A DNA stretch of 64,000 nt from the NCBI RefSeq assembly GCF_014844035.1, contig NZ_CP062159.1, positions 5,499,898 through 5,563,897 on the forward strand, written 5' to 3'. Shown piece by piece: positions 28,572 through 38,048 of the stretch. A model generated the notes under the pieces. It worked only from the letters and a program-made list of their open reading frames with translations. It was not told the origin of the DNA and did not search any database. Each line of letters starts with the position of its first letter. Within the stretch, counting starts at the first letter, position 1. A program made the translations under genes and the position numbers. Origin of the DNA: Flavobacterium sp. MDT1-60 (lineage in GTDB: Bacteria > Bacteroidota > Bacteroidia > Flavobacteriales > Flavobacteriaceae).

Positions 28572-29462
28572 ATGTCAAAGATTATGAGCAATCAAAATGT
28601 TTTTACACTAATAAATCCACAAACTGGTAATCTGGCTTTCAAAATACTTCCATTTGATGACAACAGTCATTTTGATCATTTGCAGCGTAATAATTTTTTC
28701 TCTTTAATATGGGTAACGAAAGGAAAAGGAAAGGTAAAAGCAGATTTTGCAGAACATTATTTTCAAGAAAACTCACTCCTCGCCTTCTCGCCTTACCAAC
28801 CTTTTATGCTTTGCGTAAGCGAACCAATTGAAGGAATTGCGATTCATTTTCATCCAGATTTTTACTGCATTCATACGCATCAAAAAGAGGTTTCCTGTAG
28901 CGGCGTTTTATTTAATAATGTTTATCAGCCTCCATTTGTCAAAATTACTGAGGAAGCTTCTGTTACTTTTAAAATGGTTTTGGATCAGATGAAAAATGAA
29001 ATTCAAAACACTGACCTGGCGCAATATGAATCTTTGGTTTCTTATTTGAAAATCTTTTTAATAACAGCTTCAAGATTAAAAAATCAGCAACTGGAAGAAA
29101 TGAAATCAATTCCGAATTCTAAAGAACCTTTTATTCTTCAGAATCTAAAAGACGCTATTGAAGACAATTTCAAAACCAAACATTCTGCCGGTAATTATGC
29201 TGACATGTTAAATATTTCGGCGAAAGCCTTAGCCAAATTATCCAAAAATTATTTCAATAAAACCCTGACCGATTTAATTGCGGAAAGAATCATCATTGAA
29301 GCCAAAAGAGAATTATACATGACCAATAAAACGGTAAAAGAAATCGCTTACGAATTAGGTTATGATGACGAACATTATTTCAGCCGGTTTTTTAAAACCA
29401 ACGCCGATGTTTCGCCTCAATTGTATCGCGAAACGGTTGGTTTCGGAAAAATGGCAGGCTAA
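28572..29462 (+). CDS. AraC-family transcriptional regulator
   Basis: A 296-residue regulator with an N-terminal cupin-like sensing domain (~20-150, FSLIWVTKGKGKVKADFAEH) and a C-terminal AraC double helix-turn-helix (~195-290, SAGNYADMLNISAKALAKLS and IAYELGYDDEHYFSRFFKTN). The start is ATG 28572 or 28584; I keep the longer. Its stop overlaps the end of the convergent glycosyltransferase gene by 4 bp and no terminator is visible between them. The ligand is unknown; the AhpD-like gene upstream is a possible target. Confidence 0.88.
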   Translation: MSKIMSNQNVFTLINPQTGNLAFKILPFDDNSHFDHLQRNNFFSLIWVTKGKGKVKADFAEHYFQENSLLAFSPYQPFMLCVSEPIEGIAIHFHPDFYCIHTHQKEVSCSGVLFNNVYQPPFVKITEEASVTFKMVLDQMKNEIQNTDLAQYESLVSYLKIFLITASRLKNQQLEEMKSIPNSKEPFILQNLKDAIEDNFKTKHSAGNYADMLNISAKALAKLSKNYFNKTLTDLIAERIIIEAKRELYMTNKTVKEIAYELGYDDEHYFSRFFKTNADVSPQLYRETVGFGKMAG

Positions 29463-30703
29463 TTTTTGTTTTTAGCTTCGATCCATTTGGCCATGTATTT
29501 GGTGCTTTTTAAAGTATGGTGCTGCAACAAACTTCCCATAAAATTTTGAAGACGATGGCTTTCAGAATCATTCAACAACGAATTGATTTTTGTTATTAAA
29601 GCAGTCGAGTATTTACTTAACTGATAACATTCATTGACGATTGCAACTCCATTTTTTTGAGATTGTTTCCACAAATTTTCATCATGATATAATGCAACTG
29701 CTTTTTTAGCAAATGTTTCAATATCATCTGTAATAAAACCATTCCAGGGTAAATTCGCATACATCGCCTCAGAACCAATTGTTGTGGTCATACTTGGCGT
29801 ACCGCATTGCATGGCTTCCAATAATTTTCCTTTTAAACCTGCTCCAAAACGAATTGGTGCCAAAACAACTCTGGCATTTTTTACCACTTCATTTGCATCT
29901 ACTGCCCTTCCCTTAATAAAAAAACTATTTTTTGATTGATGTAATTGCAATACTTTTTGCGATGGATAAGCGCCATACACTTCTAAAACGGCTTCTGGAA
30001 ATTGATTTTTAATCAAAGGCCAAATGGATTCTTTTAAATATTGAACGGTATTCCAGTTGGGTTCATGAAGAAAATTTCCGATAAAAACAAAATTTTTGCG
30101 TTCCTCAAATAAAGGCAATTTCAAAAGATCCAGATCAGACATCTCGTAAACCAAAAATGGCAAATAATATAGTACATCCGAATCAATTTTAAACACCTCT
30201 TTCAAAACATTCATTTCAAATTCAGAAATAATAAAAGACAAATCGCATCTTAAAATACTGGCAATTTCACGTTTTGCTACTTCTTCTGATAATAAATCAT
30301 TTAACTCAAAAGTTCGGTTTTCTCTAAATGCTTTTTGCCTTGCAACGCGCAAACAATGTAAATCTTCAGTATCTAATAATCGAATTGCTTTTGGACAATT
30401 TTCAGCCACACGCCAGCCAAACTGCTCTTCAATCATAAACCGATCAAACAAAACAACATCCGGATTGAGATCCCTTATAAAATCATCAAAACTGGAATTA
30501 TTTAATTCGATTGATTTTTTCTCCACTCCAAATTCAGATAAATCGACCATAAAATCGCTGTCTAAAGCCGGACTTGCAAATGTAATTTCAAATCCATTTT
30601 CTTTGAAAATAGAAATCAATTGCATCATTCTTCCACCAGCCGCAGACGAATTTGGTTCGGGCCAAACAAAACCAATAATTAAAAGTTTTTTTATCTGATT
30701 CAT
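29459..30703 (-). CDS. Glycosyltransferase, GT-B fold (family 4-like)
   Basis: A 414-residue glycosyltransferase. The N-terminal Rossmann half starts KKLLIIGFVWPEPNSSAAGGRMMQLI, and the C-terminal half carries the sugar-nucleotide motif VLAPIRFGAGLKGKLLEAMQ followed by CGTPSMTTTIGSEAM. No membrane segment or export signal is evident, so it acts in the cytoplasm or at the inner face of the membrane. It is a single gene with no sugar-synthesis neighbours, so the acceptor is unknown. It ends inside the last 4 bp of the convergent AraC gene. Confidence 0.85.
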   Translation of the reverse strand: MNQIKKLLIIGFVWPEPNSSAAGGRMMQLISIFKENGFEITFASPALDSDFMVDLSEFGVEKKSIELNNSSFDDFIRDLNPDVVLFDRFMIEEQFGWRVAENCPKAIRLLDTEDLHCLRVARQKAFRENRTFELNDLLSEEVAKREIASILRCDLSFIISEFEMNVLKEVFKIDSDVLYYLPFLVYEMSDLDLLKLPLFEERKNFVFIGNFLHEPNWNTVQYLKESIWPLIKNQFPEAVLEVYGAYPSQKVLQLHQSKNSFFIKGRAVDANEVVKNARVVLAPIRFGAGLKGKLLEAMQCGTPSMTTTIGSEAMYANLPWNGFITDDIETFAKKAVALYHDENLWKQSQKNGVAIVNECYQLSKYSTALITKINSLLNDSESHRLQNFMGSLLQHHTLKSTKYMAKWIEAKNKN

Positions 30704-30785
30704 TTTAATTGTTTCAAGTTACAAAATAATACTATTTTGCGCGGATTTGCACCATATTTACTGACTTTTGGTCATAAAAAAACAC

Positions 30786-30793
30786 TAATTTTG
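30786..30793 (+). promoter_or_regulatory. -7 promoter box of miaE
   Basis: TAATTTTG, exact TAnnTTTG, 24 bp before the miaE ATG. A TTG (30768-30770) lies 15 bp upstream, slightly closer than the usual 17-23. Confidence 0.55.
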
Positions 30794-30817
30794 CAAAATA
30801 CTTTTTTCTATAAAATT

Positions 30818-31399
30818 ATGTTAGGATTAAAATTAGCCACAGACCCTCGTTGGGTAAATATAGTCGAATCAAACATCGAAGAAATTCTGACGGATCATGC
30901 CTGGTGTGAGCAAAAAGCGGCTTCAAACGCCATCAGTTTAGTTACTTATAACTCTGAACTAGAGGAATTAGTAACCGAAATGCTTGTTATTGCCAGAGAA
31001 GAACTTGAACATTTGCAAATGGTTCATGACCTTATTAAGAAAAGAGGACTCACTCTGGGACGTGAAAGAAAAGATCATTATGTAAATGAACTTTTTAAAT
31101 TCATGAAGAAAGATGGAAGCCGAAAAGACGCACTTTGCGATCGTTTATTATTTTCGGCAATGATTGAGGCTCGAAGCTGTGAGCGTTTTAAAGTACTTTC
31201 TGAAAATATAAAAGATGAAGAATTAGCAAAATTCTACCGTGATTTGATGATTTCTGAAGCCGGACATTATACCACTTTTTTAGGATTTGCAAGAAAGTAT
31301 GCTGATAATGTTGATGTTGACAAGCGTTGGAAAGAATGGATTGAATATGAAGGTTCGATTATTACGAATTACGGAAAAAACGAAACTGTTCACGGATAA
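30818..31399 (+). CDS. miaE: tRNA-(ms2io6A37)-hydroxylase MiaE
   Basis: A 193-residue non-haem diiron monooxygenase that hydroxylates the isopentenyl group of modified A37 in tRNA. The ferritin-like helices carry the iron ligands: HAWCEQKAA, AREELEHLQMVH, IEARSCERF and SEAGHYTTF. The ATG at 30818 (MLGLKLATDPRWVN) is the family start; a longer frame from TTG at 30737 would run through the promoter. Single gene, divergent from the glycosyltransferase. Confidence 0.92.
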   Translation: MLGLKLATDPRWVNIVESNIEEILTDHAWCEQKAASNAISLVTYNSELEELVTEMLVIAREELEHLQMVHDLIKKRGLTLGRERKDHYVNELFKFMKKDGSRKDALCDRLLFSAMIEARSCERFKVLSENIKDEELAKFYRDLMISEAGHYTTFLGFARKYADNVDVDKRWKEWIEYEGSIITNYGKNETVHG

Positions 31400-31448
31400 A
31401 TTATTTTCTTATCCGAATCTTATCTATATCTAAATACTACAATTTGTT

Positions 31449-34208
31449 ATGACTACAAGCAAGACAAAGTCCATTTTATTAAAAATCGCTAAGTATTTAG
31501 GAATAACCTTCGCCGTTATTTTAGGATTGCTTTTCTTGACACCAATTATTTTTGCCGACACAATTAAAGAGCAAATTAAAAAAACTGCCAACGAAAAACT
31601 GAGTGCAGAACTGAACTATTCGGATGTTTCTGTTTCATTTTTTCATCATTTTCCGTCGTTGACTTTAACTTTAAGCGACCTAAATCTTAACGGATCAGCT
31701 CCATATAAAAACGAAAAATTTATCACCGCAAAAGAGGTTTCTTTCGGAATAAATGTTGCCAGTTTAGTTTTTAGTAAAACGGTAAAAATTGACCAGATAT
31801 ACTTATCAGATTCCTTTATTAATGTAAAAGTAAATGCGAAAGGAGAAGCAAACTACAATGTTTACAAATCTTCGTCTCAAACTACCAATCCAAAAGACAG
31901 CACCGAGACAGCTTTAAAACTGGAGCAAATTGAAATTCTGAATAGTAAAATCATTTATGATGACCAATCTACAAAAGTTCATTTTGACGCCTTTGGATTT
32001 AATTACAAAGGAAAAGGAAATTTAGACAAGGCCGTTTTTGATTTATATTCTGTTGCTAAAATTGAAAAACTAAATATAGTTTACGAAGGCGAACCTTATT
32101 TAATGAATAAAAAGATTGACGCTGATTTAATTACCAAAGTAAATGTCAATTCCTTATCCTTTTTCTTTCAACAGAATAACTTAAAAATCAATCAACTTTT
32201 GGTTGATTTTAAAGGAAAGTTTGACTTTTTGAAAGACGGTTATAACATGGATTTTGTTATAAAATCGGACAACAGCAATCTGAAAGATGTTTTTACAGCT
32301 TTTCCTCCAAAATATGTAACCTGGCTTTCTAAAACCGAAATAAAAGGAAACACAAACTTGCTTTTTACTCTAAAAGGAGATTATATTGCTTCTCAAAACA
32401 TAGCTCCAGATCTTAATTTAGACATTAAAATAGACAGTGGCTTTGTGAATTATAATAAAAGTGCTTTTCCGGTTTCTAACCTGAACCTGGATATAAAAAC
32501 TAAAGTTCCATCCTTAAATCCGGATCTTTTAATTGTTGATGCTAAAAATTTATCTTTAAACATAAATAAGGATTACCTAAAATCTAAATTTTATGTAAAA
32601 GGTGCGAATACTCCGGATATTAATGGAGATTTTAAAGCCCGAATTGATCTGGAAAAACTAACCAAAGCTCTTGGAATTCCTGATTTAGAGCTAAAAGGAA
32701 GTTTAGTTGGCGATGTAAAAACAAATGGAAAATTTGATCAAAAAAACAAACTATTTCCCATTACACGCGGAATTATTGATTTGGAAAATGGCTATATAAA
32801 AACCAAATATTATCCAAATCCAATCAGCAATATTATTGTAAAATCAAAAATAGAAAATCAAAAAGGAACTTTTGATGGTTTAAAAATTAGCCTAAAACCT
32901 GCTCAATTTACTTTTGAAGGAAAACCTGTCTTTGTTGAAGCCGATTTAAGCAATTTTGATGATTTGACTTATGATATCAAAGCAAAAGGAGAATTGGATG
33001 TCAACAAAATCTATAAAGTTTTCTCTCAAAAAGGACTTGATTTAGACGGTTTTGTAAAAGCTGATTTAGTTTTGAAAGGCAAACAAAGCGATGCCGAAAA
33101 AGGAAATTACAGCAAACTATACAACAAAGGAACACTTGAACTAAGAAATATTGGAATTACATCTGAATATCTTCCGAAGAAATTCATTATTAAAGAAGGT
33201 GTTTTCAAAATCAATCAGGATAAAATGTCGTTCAATAACTTTTTAGCTTCATATGGCCAATCTGATTTTAAAATGAATGGATATCTGCAAAATGTTTTTA
33301 ACTACGCAACAACTAATACGAGCGTTTTAAAAGGTTCTTTCAATACAACTTCTCGATATATTAACGTTGATGAGTTTATGTCGAATACAACTGCTGACGC
33401 TTCTGTGACAAAAACTCCTGCATCAAAGACAGAGACAAAACCAACCGAAGCAAAAGGAACTGGCGTTATCATTATTCCAACAAATCTGAATTTGCAATTT
33501 ACAGCGAACGCTCAAAAAGTAAATTTTGACAAACTTAATCTTCAAAACGCAGTTGGAAATTTAAGCATGAATAAAGGGAAATTGACAATGAAGAATACTG
33601 GTTTCAATTTAATTGGTTGCAATGTAGTTATGAATGCCAATTATCAAGCCGTCACTCCTCAAAAAGCAAATTTCGACTACAACATTAAAGCTTCTGATTT
33701 TGACATTAAAAGAGCGTATAACGAAATTGAAGTTTTTAGAAAAATGGCCAGTGCTGCCGAAAAAGCACAAGGAATTGTTTCTTTAGATTATCAATTAAAA
33801 GGTCGTTTAAACGGAAATATGAAACCCGTTTACCCATCTTTAATTGGCGGCGGAACACTTTCTGTAAAAGATGTAAAAGTTAGAGGATTAAAAATGTTCA
33901 ATGCCGTTAGTAAAGAAACAAGTTCTGACGCCATGAAAAACCCTGATCTTTCGAAAGTAGACATTAAAACTACTATCAAAAATAACATCATGACAGTAGA
34001 GCGTTTTAAATTTAAGTTTGCAGGCTTCAGACCAAGAATTGAAGGCACAACAAGTTTAGACGGAAAATTGAACTTAAAAATGCGATTAGGACTTCCTCCG
34101 CTAGGAATCTTCGGAATTCCGCTTACTGTTACCGGAACGCAGGATAATCCAAAAATAAAAGTGGGACGAAAATCTCAGGATTTGGAAGAAACGAAAGATA
34201 CGGAGTAA
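31449..34208 (+). CDS. AsmA-family inner-membrane/periplasmic protein
   Basis: A 919-residue AsmA-like protein. One N-terminal transmembrane helix (~12-34, YLGITFAVILGLLFLTPIIF) is followed by a long beta-rich periplasmic body with DUF748/AsmA repeats and a conserved C-terminal AsmA region (LSVKDVKVRGLKMFNAVS, LNLKMRLGLPPLGIFG IPL with a break added here). Proteins of this class, like YhdP and TamB, are thought to bridge the envelope and move phospholipid to the outer membrane. The beta-groove fold is known for relatives; lipid transport here is inference. It starts 49 bp after miaE and may be read through from it. Confidence 0.85.
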   Translation: MTTSKTKSILLKIAKYLGITFAVILGLLFLTPIIFADTIKEQIKKTANEKLSAELNYSDVSVSFFHHFPSLTLTLSDLNLNGSAPYKNEKFITAKEVSFGINVASLVFSKTVKIDQIYLSDSFINVKVNAKGEANYNVYKSSSQTTNPKDSTETALKLEQIEILNSKIIYDDQSTKVHFDAFGFNYKGKGNLDKAVFDLYSVAKIEKLNIVYEGEPYLMNKKIDADLITKVNVNSLSFFFQQNNLKINQLLVDFKGKFDFLKDGYNMDFVIKSDNSNLKDVFTAFPPKYVTWLSKTEIKGNTNLLFTLKGDYIASQNIAPDLNLDIKIDSGFVNYNKSAFPVSNLNLDIKTKVPSLNPDLLIVDAKNLSLNINKDYLKSKFYVKGANTPDINGDFKARIDLEKLTKALGIPDLELKGSLVGDVKTNGKFDQKNKLFPITRGIIDLENGYIKTKYYPNPISNIIVKSKIENQKGTFDGLKISLKPAQFTFEGKPVFVEADLSNFDDLTYDIKAKGELDVNKIYKVFSQKGLDLDGFVKADLVLKGKQSDAEKGNYSKLYNKGTLELRNIGITSEYLPKKFIIKEGVFKINQDKMSFNNFLASYGQSDFKMNGYLQNVFNYATTNTSVLKGSFNTTSRYINVDEFMSNTTADASVTKTPASKTETKPTEAKGTGVIIIPTNLNLQFTANAQKVNFDKLNLQNAVGNLSMNKGKLTMKNTGFNLIGCNVVMNANYQAVTPQKANFDYNIKASDFDIKRAYNEIEVFRKMASAAEKAQGIVSLDYQLKGRLNGNMKPVYPSLIGGGTLSVKDVKVRGLKMFNAVSKETSSDAMKNPDLSKVDIKTTIKNNIMTVERFKFKFAGFRPRIEGTTSLDGKLNLKMRLGLPPLGIFGIPLTVTGTQDNPKIKVGRKSQDLEETKDTE

Positions 34209-34287
34209 TAGAAATTCCAATAATAAAATTCCAAATTCCAATCTCTGACTTTTTGGAATAAGAAAATTATACAAATTAAAACACTAG

Positions 34288-34316
34288 AAACCTGTTTATT
34301 ATGAGCAGGTTTTTTA
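34288..34316 (+). terminator. Terminator after the AsmA-like gene
   Basis: AAACCTG pairs with CAGGTTT across an 11-base loop, followed by a T run. Confidence 0.75.
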
Positions 34317-34337
34317 TTTTATTATAAATTATATTTA

Positions 34338-34345
34338 TAGCTTTG
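34338..34345 (+). promoter_or_regulatory. -7 promoter box of the second AraC gene
   Basis: TAGCTTTG, exact TAnnTTTG, 37 bp before the ATG. Its last three bases are the TTG that opens a false N-terminal extension. Confidence 0.55.
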
Positions 34346-34381
34346 ATTTTCAAATCAAAAATCGACAGGCAAACTATAATC

Positions 34382-35194
34382 ATGAAACATTCCAAAAAGG
34401 GAGAATTTTACGGTCAGACTAACAAAACGATTTCGCTTGACGGAATAACGTTGACAGATACCGTTTATACACATCCTAAAGTAGACTGGCATTATCATGA
34501 ACATGCTTATTTCACATTTATCCTTCAGGGAAATGTTATAGAAGGTAATAAAAAAGAAGTTTACAATTGCAGCCCGGGGAGTTTGCTTTTTCACAATTGG
34601 CAGGAAGCTCATTACAATATTAAACCAGATGGTTTTACGAGAGGTTTTCATCTTGAAATTGAAAAACAATGGTTTGATGATTTGACTCTGAATAGTGACA
34701 ATCTGCAAGGAAGTGCTACTATTCACAATCCGGACATTAAACTTTTGATGTATCAAATTTTCAGAGCAACTAAAATTGATGATTCCCAGTCTGATCTTTC
34801 TACTCAAACTTTATTGATTGAAATACTATCAAAATTAAATGGTGATTCTCAGTCAATTTTACATAAAAATCCAAAATGGGTTTTAATGATTGATGAAATT
34901 CTTCATGATCAATTCACTGAAACGATCACACTCGATTATTTGTCTAAACTGCTAAACATACATCCCATTCATCTTTCAAGAGATTTTTCTAAATATTTTC
35001 ATTGCAATTTAGGCGAATATATTCGCAAACTAAAAGTAGAAAAAGCATTGTCCTTAATTGCATTGCAAAACAAATCTCTAACGGAAATTGCCTATGAATG
35101 TGGATTTTCCGACCAAAGTCACCTGACCAGATCTTTCAGGGAAATAAACGGTTTAAATCCTTCCGAACATAAAAAATTACTTTTCAAAAAATAA
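34382..35194 (+). CDS. AraC-family transcriptional regulator
   Basis: A 270-residue regulator. The N-terminal cupin half has VDWHYHEHAYFTFILQGNV and GSLLFHNWQEAHYN, a His-rich pocket. The C-terminal AraC helix-turn-helix pair is at ~165-265 (LDYLSKLLNIHPIHLSRDFS and IAYECGFSDQSHLTRSFREI). ATG 34382 is preferred to TTG 34343 because the latter lies in the -7 box. The serine hydrolase gene downstream has its own promoter box and may be a target, but that is inference. Confidence 0.88.
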   Translation: MKHSKKGEFYGQTNKTISLDGITLTDTVYTHPKVDWHYHEHAYFTFILQGNVIEGNKKEVYNCSPGSLLFHNWQEAHYNIKPDGFTRGFHLEIEKQWFDDLTLNSDNLQGSATIHNPDIKLLMYQIFRATKIDDSQSDLSTQTLLIEILSKLNGDSQSILHKNPKWVLMIDEILHDQFTETITLDYLSKLLNIHPIHLSRDFSKYFHCNLGEYIRKLKVEKALSLIALQNKSLTEIAYECGFSDQSHLTRSFREINGLNPSEHKKLLFKK

Positions 35195-35237
35195 GACAGA
35201 TGTTAATTCTGTACAATTTTCTGAATTTACCCTGACG

Positions 35238-35245
35238 TAGTTTTG
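35238..35245 (+). promoter_or_regulatory. -7 promoter box of the serine hydrolase gene
   Basis: TAGTTTTG, exact TAnnTTTG, 24 bp before the ATG. It includes the TTG (35243-35245) of the longer frame. Confidence 0.55.
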
Positions 35246-35269
35246 CATTTTAACTCTTATAAAAATCAC

Positions 35270-36937
35270 ATGGTAAAACGAATCCTTTTAGCATCAATAC
35301 TATTTTTAACCAGTATTATTTCGGCACAAAATAATGATCTGATTAAAACTGATGGAATCACAACTGAGTTGCACAAAAACAATATCGGCAAGATTACTTT
35401 TATGAATGGAAATATTCCTTTAAATCAATATAAGGAATCTGATTTTCTGAAATCTTTCGAACTAACTCGTAAATCAGATTTAAACATCAGGGTTTTTATG
35501 AATAATTCTGTTATAAATTATCTGCATCAATTAAATCCTCATTTATCCGCAGAAAAGCTTCTGCAAACAGGAAACCTTCAATTTTCGTTTTATATTGATG
35601 ATAAGTTTATCTATAAAGAAAACATTAATTACGGCTGCAATTTTGGATCAGGAGACAACAAAAATACTTCAACAACATTTAGAGTTCCTCTTACCAGTTC
35701 AAAAGGAGAAGACTGGTGGGCGATGTATATGTGGGACAGATTTAAACTTAATGGCGGAGAAAAAGCTTTGACTGAGGGCATACATAAACTCAAAATCGAA
35801 ATTCGGCCTTATCTTAAAAATGACAAAAATGATGCTATTAAAACTGGAGATCTAATAGCAAAAGGAGAAATTCAGCTGATTCTAAAAACGCCTAAACTAA
35901 CAGCCGAACAAATCGCAGTTCAACCTATACTGCCAAACAGCGATTGGGAAATCTCCAATTTTCCTTTTGACAAAAAAAAGATTGAGAAGCTTAATACTGA
36001 TATTGCAAATTATAGTTTGAAAGAGATAACAAGTGTCGTTGTCATTTATGATAAAAAATTATTGTTGGAAGAGTATTTTAATGATACCGACAGAAATAGC
36101 TTGCATGACACCCGATCAGCAGGGAAATCTTTTGCATCAACATTAATGGGAATTGCTATAAACGATGGTTATATCAAAAACGAAAATCAAACCTTAAACA
36201 AGTTTTATAATTTAAAGGAATTTATAAATTATGATGTTAAAAAAGACAGCGTTAAAATAAGAGATTTACTTACAATGAGTTCAGCATTTGATGGTTCTGA
36301 TAAAAATAGTGATTCTCCCGGAAACGAAGAGAATATGTATCCTACAGACAATTGGGTAAAATTTACTTTAGATTTACCTGTGGATAAATCTAAAACCAAT
36401 GGTAACAAATGGGATTATTTTACAGCCGGCGTAGTTTTATTAGGCGACATTCTAAATAAATCTGTTCCTGAAGGATTAGAAAATTATGCTGATAAAAAGC
36501 TTTTTAAACCACTAAACATAACAAATTATAAATGGCAATACACACCGCAAAAAGTACCAAATACAGCAGGTAGTCTACAAATGACCTCACTTGATTATGC
36601 TAAATATGCTCAATTATATAAAAATAATGGCATGTGGAATGATAAACAAATTATTTCGACTGACTGGGTTCAAAAAACTCTAAAACATCAGATTCAAATC
36701 CCGGAAAGAGAAAATCAATTTTATGGTTATTTGTTTTGGAATAAGGCTTTTTCTTTTGAAGACAAAAATTATGAAACCTATTATTGTGCCGGAAATGGAG
36801 GAAACGAATTTATAATTTTCAAAGATCTTCCTCTGGTCATCATTATCACTTCAAAAGCTTACAACAAACCTTACGGACATCCTCAAGCAGATAAAATAGT
36901 ACTTGATTATATATTGCCTTCGATAATAAAAGAATAA
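35270..36937 (+). CDS. Class C beta-lactamase-type serine hydrolase with extra N-terminal domain
   Basis: A 555-residue exported serine hydrolase. Signal peptide MVKRILLASILFLTSIISAQ. The first ~220 mature residues form a beta-rich domain that I do not recognise. The second half is the beta-lactamase/penicillin-binding-like fold: SxxK in TRSAGKSFASTLMG, the Tyr motif in KWDYFTAGVVLLG, and CAGNGGNEFII in place of the usual HxG/KTG strand. The middle residue of the Tyr motif (Y-F-T) is not the common Y-S/A-N. Likely an esterase or peptidase, not a lactamase; substrate unknown. The start was chosen because the upstream TTG is in the -7 box. Confidence 0.83.
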   Translation: MVKRILLASILFLTSIISAQNNDLIKTDGITTELHKNNIGKITFMNGNIPLNQYKESDFLKSFELTRKSDLNIRVFMNNSVINYLHQLNPHLSAEKLLQTGNLQFSFYIDDKFIYKENINYGCNFGSGDNKNTSTTFRVPLTSSKGEDWWAMYMWDRFKLNGGEKALTEGIHKLKIEIRPYLKNDKNDAIKTGDLIAKGEIQLILKTPKLTAEQIAVQPILPNSDWEISNFPFDKKKIEKLNTDIANYSLKEITSVVVIYDKKLLLEEYFNDTDRNSLHDTRSAGKSFASTLMGIAINDGYIKNENQTLNKFYNLKEFINYDVKKDSVKIRDLLTMSSAFDGSDKNSDSPGNEENMYPTDNWVKFTLDLPVDKSKTNGNKWDYFTAGVVLLGDILNKSVPEGLENYADKKLFKPLNITNYKWQYTPQKVPNTAGSLQMTSLDYAKYAQLYKNNGMWNDKQIISTDWVQKTLKHQIQIPERENQFYGYLFWNKAFSFEDKNYETYYCAGNGGNEFIIFKDLPLVIIITSKAYNKPYGHPQADKIVLDYILPSIIKE

Positions 36938-36995
36938 ATTTTACCGTTTATTAGTTTATATACACCGATAATCAAATTTCAATTTTATAGAAAAA

Positions 36996-37026
36996 CAAAA
37001 AACCCGCTCTTTTCAGAACGGGTTTT
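36996..37026. terminator. Bidirectional terminator
   Basis: AAAACCCG and CGGGTTTT with an inner TCT/AGA pair form a stem between the convergent hydrolase and rpmA genes, with A/T runs on both sides. Confidence 0.85.
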
Positions 37027-37046
37027 ATAATAAGTAGTCTTAATGA

Positions 37047-37307
37047 TTATGCTTCGAATGGAAGAATAGATACATAAGATTTGTTATCTTTTTTCTTTTG
37101 GAACTTAACAACTCCAGCTACTCTTGCGTGTAGTGTGTGATCTTTACTGATGTAAACGTTCTCACCTGGATTATGTTTTGAACCTCTTTGTCTAACGATG
37201 ATGTTCCCAGCAATAGCAGCTTGTCCACCAAAAATCTTAACGCCTAAACGTTTTGATTCTGATTCTCTACCATTCTTCGAACTACCGACACCTTTCTTGT
37301 GAGCCAT
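37047..37307 (-). CDS. rpmA: 50S ribosomal protein L27
   Basis: An 86-residue ribosomal protein whose N-terminal tail reaches the peptidyl-transferase centre. It starts [20 protein letters not shown], the mature form without the cleavable N-terminal extension found in Firmicutes. [24 protein letters not shown] (broken: [16 protein letters not shown] then SKHNPGEN) is diagnostic. It follows rplU after 24 bp, the usual order. Confidence 0.97.
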   Translation of the reverse strand: MAHKKGVGSSKNGRESESKRLGVKIFGGQAAIAGNIIVRQRGSKHNPGENVYISKDHTLHARVAGVVKFQKKKDNKSYVSILPFEA

Positions 37308-37331
37308 GACGTATGAGTTTAAATATTGTTA

Positions 37332-37775
37332 TTATTCTTTAGTAGCTTCTTTTTTTGCTTTTGGAGCTGCTGCTTTTTTTACTTTTGGAGCTGCTTCAAC
37401 TTCAGTTGCCGGAGCATCTTCTGCTACAACCGCTTTTTTAGCTGCTGCTTTTTTAGTTCCGCCTGCTGCAGTAATACCTTCAATTACAATTTGAGTAAGA
37501 TATTGTCTGTGACCATTTCTCTTTTTGTAACCTTTTCTTCTTTTCTTTTTGAAAACGATTACTTTATCTCCTTTTAAGTGTTGTAACACTTTAGCTTCTA
37601 CTGAAGCACCTTCTATAGCTGGGGCGCCTAAAGTTACGTTTCCGTTATCGTCTAATAAAAGAACTTTGTCAAATGAAATACTTGAACCTTCTTCGTTAGT
37701 CAAACGGTTAACATAAACCTTTAAGTCTTTGCTTACTTTAAATTGTTGCCCTGCTATCTCTACGATTGCATACAT
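37332..37775 (-). CDS. rplU: 50S ribosomal protein L21 with Ala/Lys-rich tail
   Basis: A 147-residue L21. The first ~103 residues are the usual fold (MYAIVEIAGQQFKVSKDLKV, FKKKRRKGYKKRNGHRQYLT, QIVIEGI). The remaining ~40 residues are a low-complexity Ala/Lys/Glu tail (KKAAAKKAVVAEDAPATEVE and onwards) beyond the length of E. coli L21. Such tails are seen in other Bacteroidota. A good promoter precedes the gene. Confidence 0.96.
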   Translation of the reverse strand: MYAIVEIAGQQFKVSKDLKVYVNRLTNEEGSSISFDKVLLLDDNGNVTLGAPAIEGASVEAKVLQHLKGDKVIVFKKKRRKGYKKRNGHRQYLTQIVIEGITAAGGTKKAAAKKAVVAEDAPATEVEAAPKVKKAAAPKAKKEATKE

Positions 37776-37805
37776 ACCAAATTGATTTATTGATTTTTAA
37801 GGTTG

Positions 37806-37835
37806 CAAATATACAATTAAAAATTTACTGTGCAA
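37806..37835 (-). promoter_or_regulatory. Promoter of rplU-rpmA
   Basis: On the minus strand TTG (37835-37833), a 19-bp spacer and TATATTTG (37813-37806): a full match to the Flavobacterium consensus TTG-N(17-23)-TAnnTTTG, 31 bp before the rplU ATG. Confidence 0.8.
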
Positions 37836-37978
37836 TCTCTTATTCTAAAAATATTTATTTCGTCTTAAAGTCTGTTTTTCAAGGCGTTTTGACTTCAAAA
37901 AAAAGAGAATTAGGAGTAAAAGATTGTTAAAGTATCATCAAAATCAACACAGATTCCTAATACGTAACTAAAAAAACT

Positions 37979-37986
37979 TATTTTTG
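37979..37986 (+). promoter_or_regulatory. -7 promoter box of the M16 peptidase pair
   Basis: TATTTTTG, exact TAnnTTTG, 62 bp before the ATG at 38049. No TTG is seen at the -33 distance. Confidence 0.45.
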
Positions 37987-38048
37987 ATGTAACTATAATC
38001 AACTCTTGGCTACCTATTTATTTAGGTAAATATAAATTATTAATCTCT

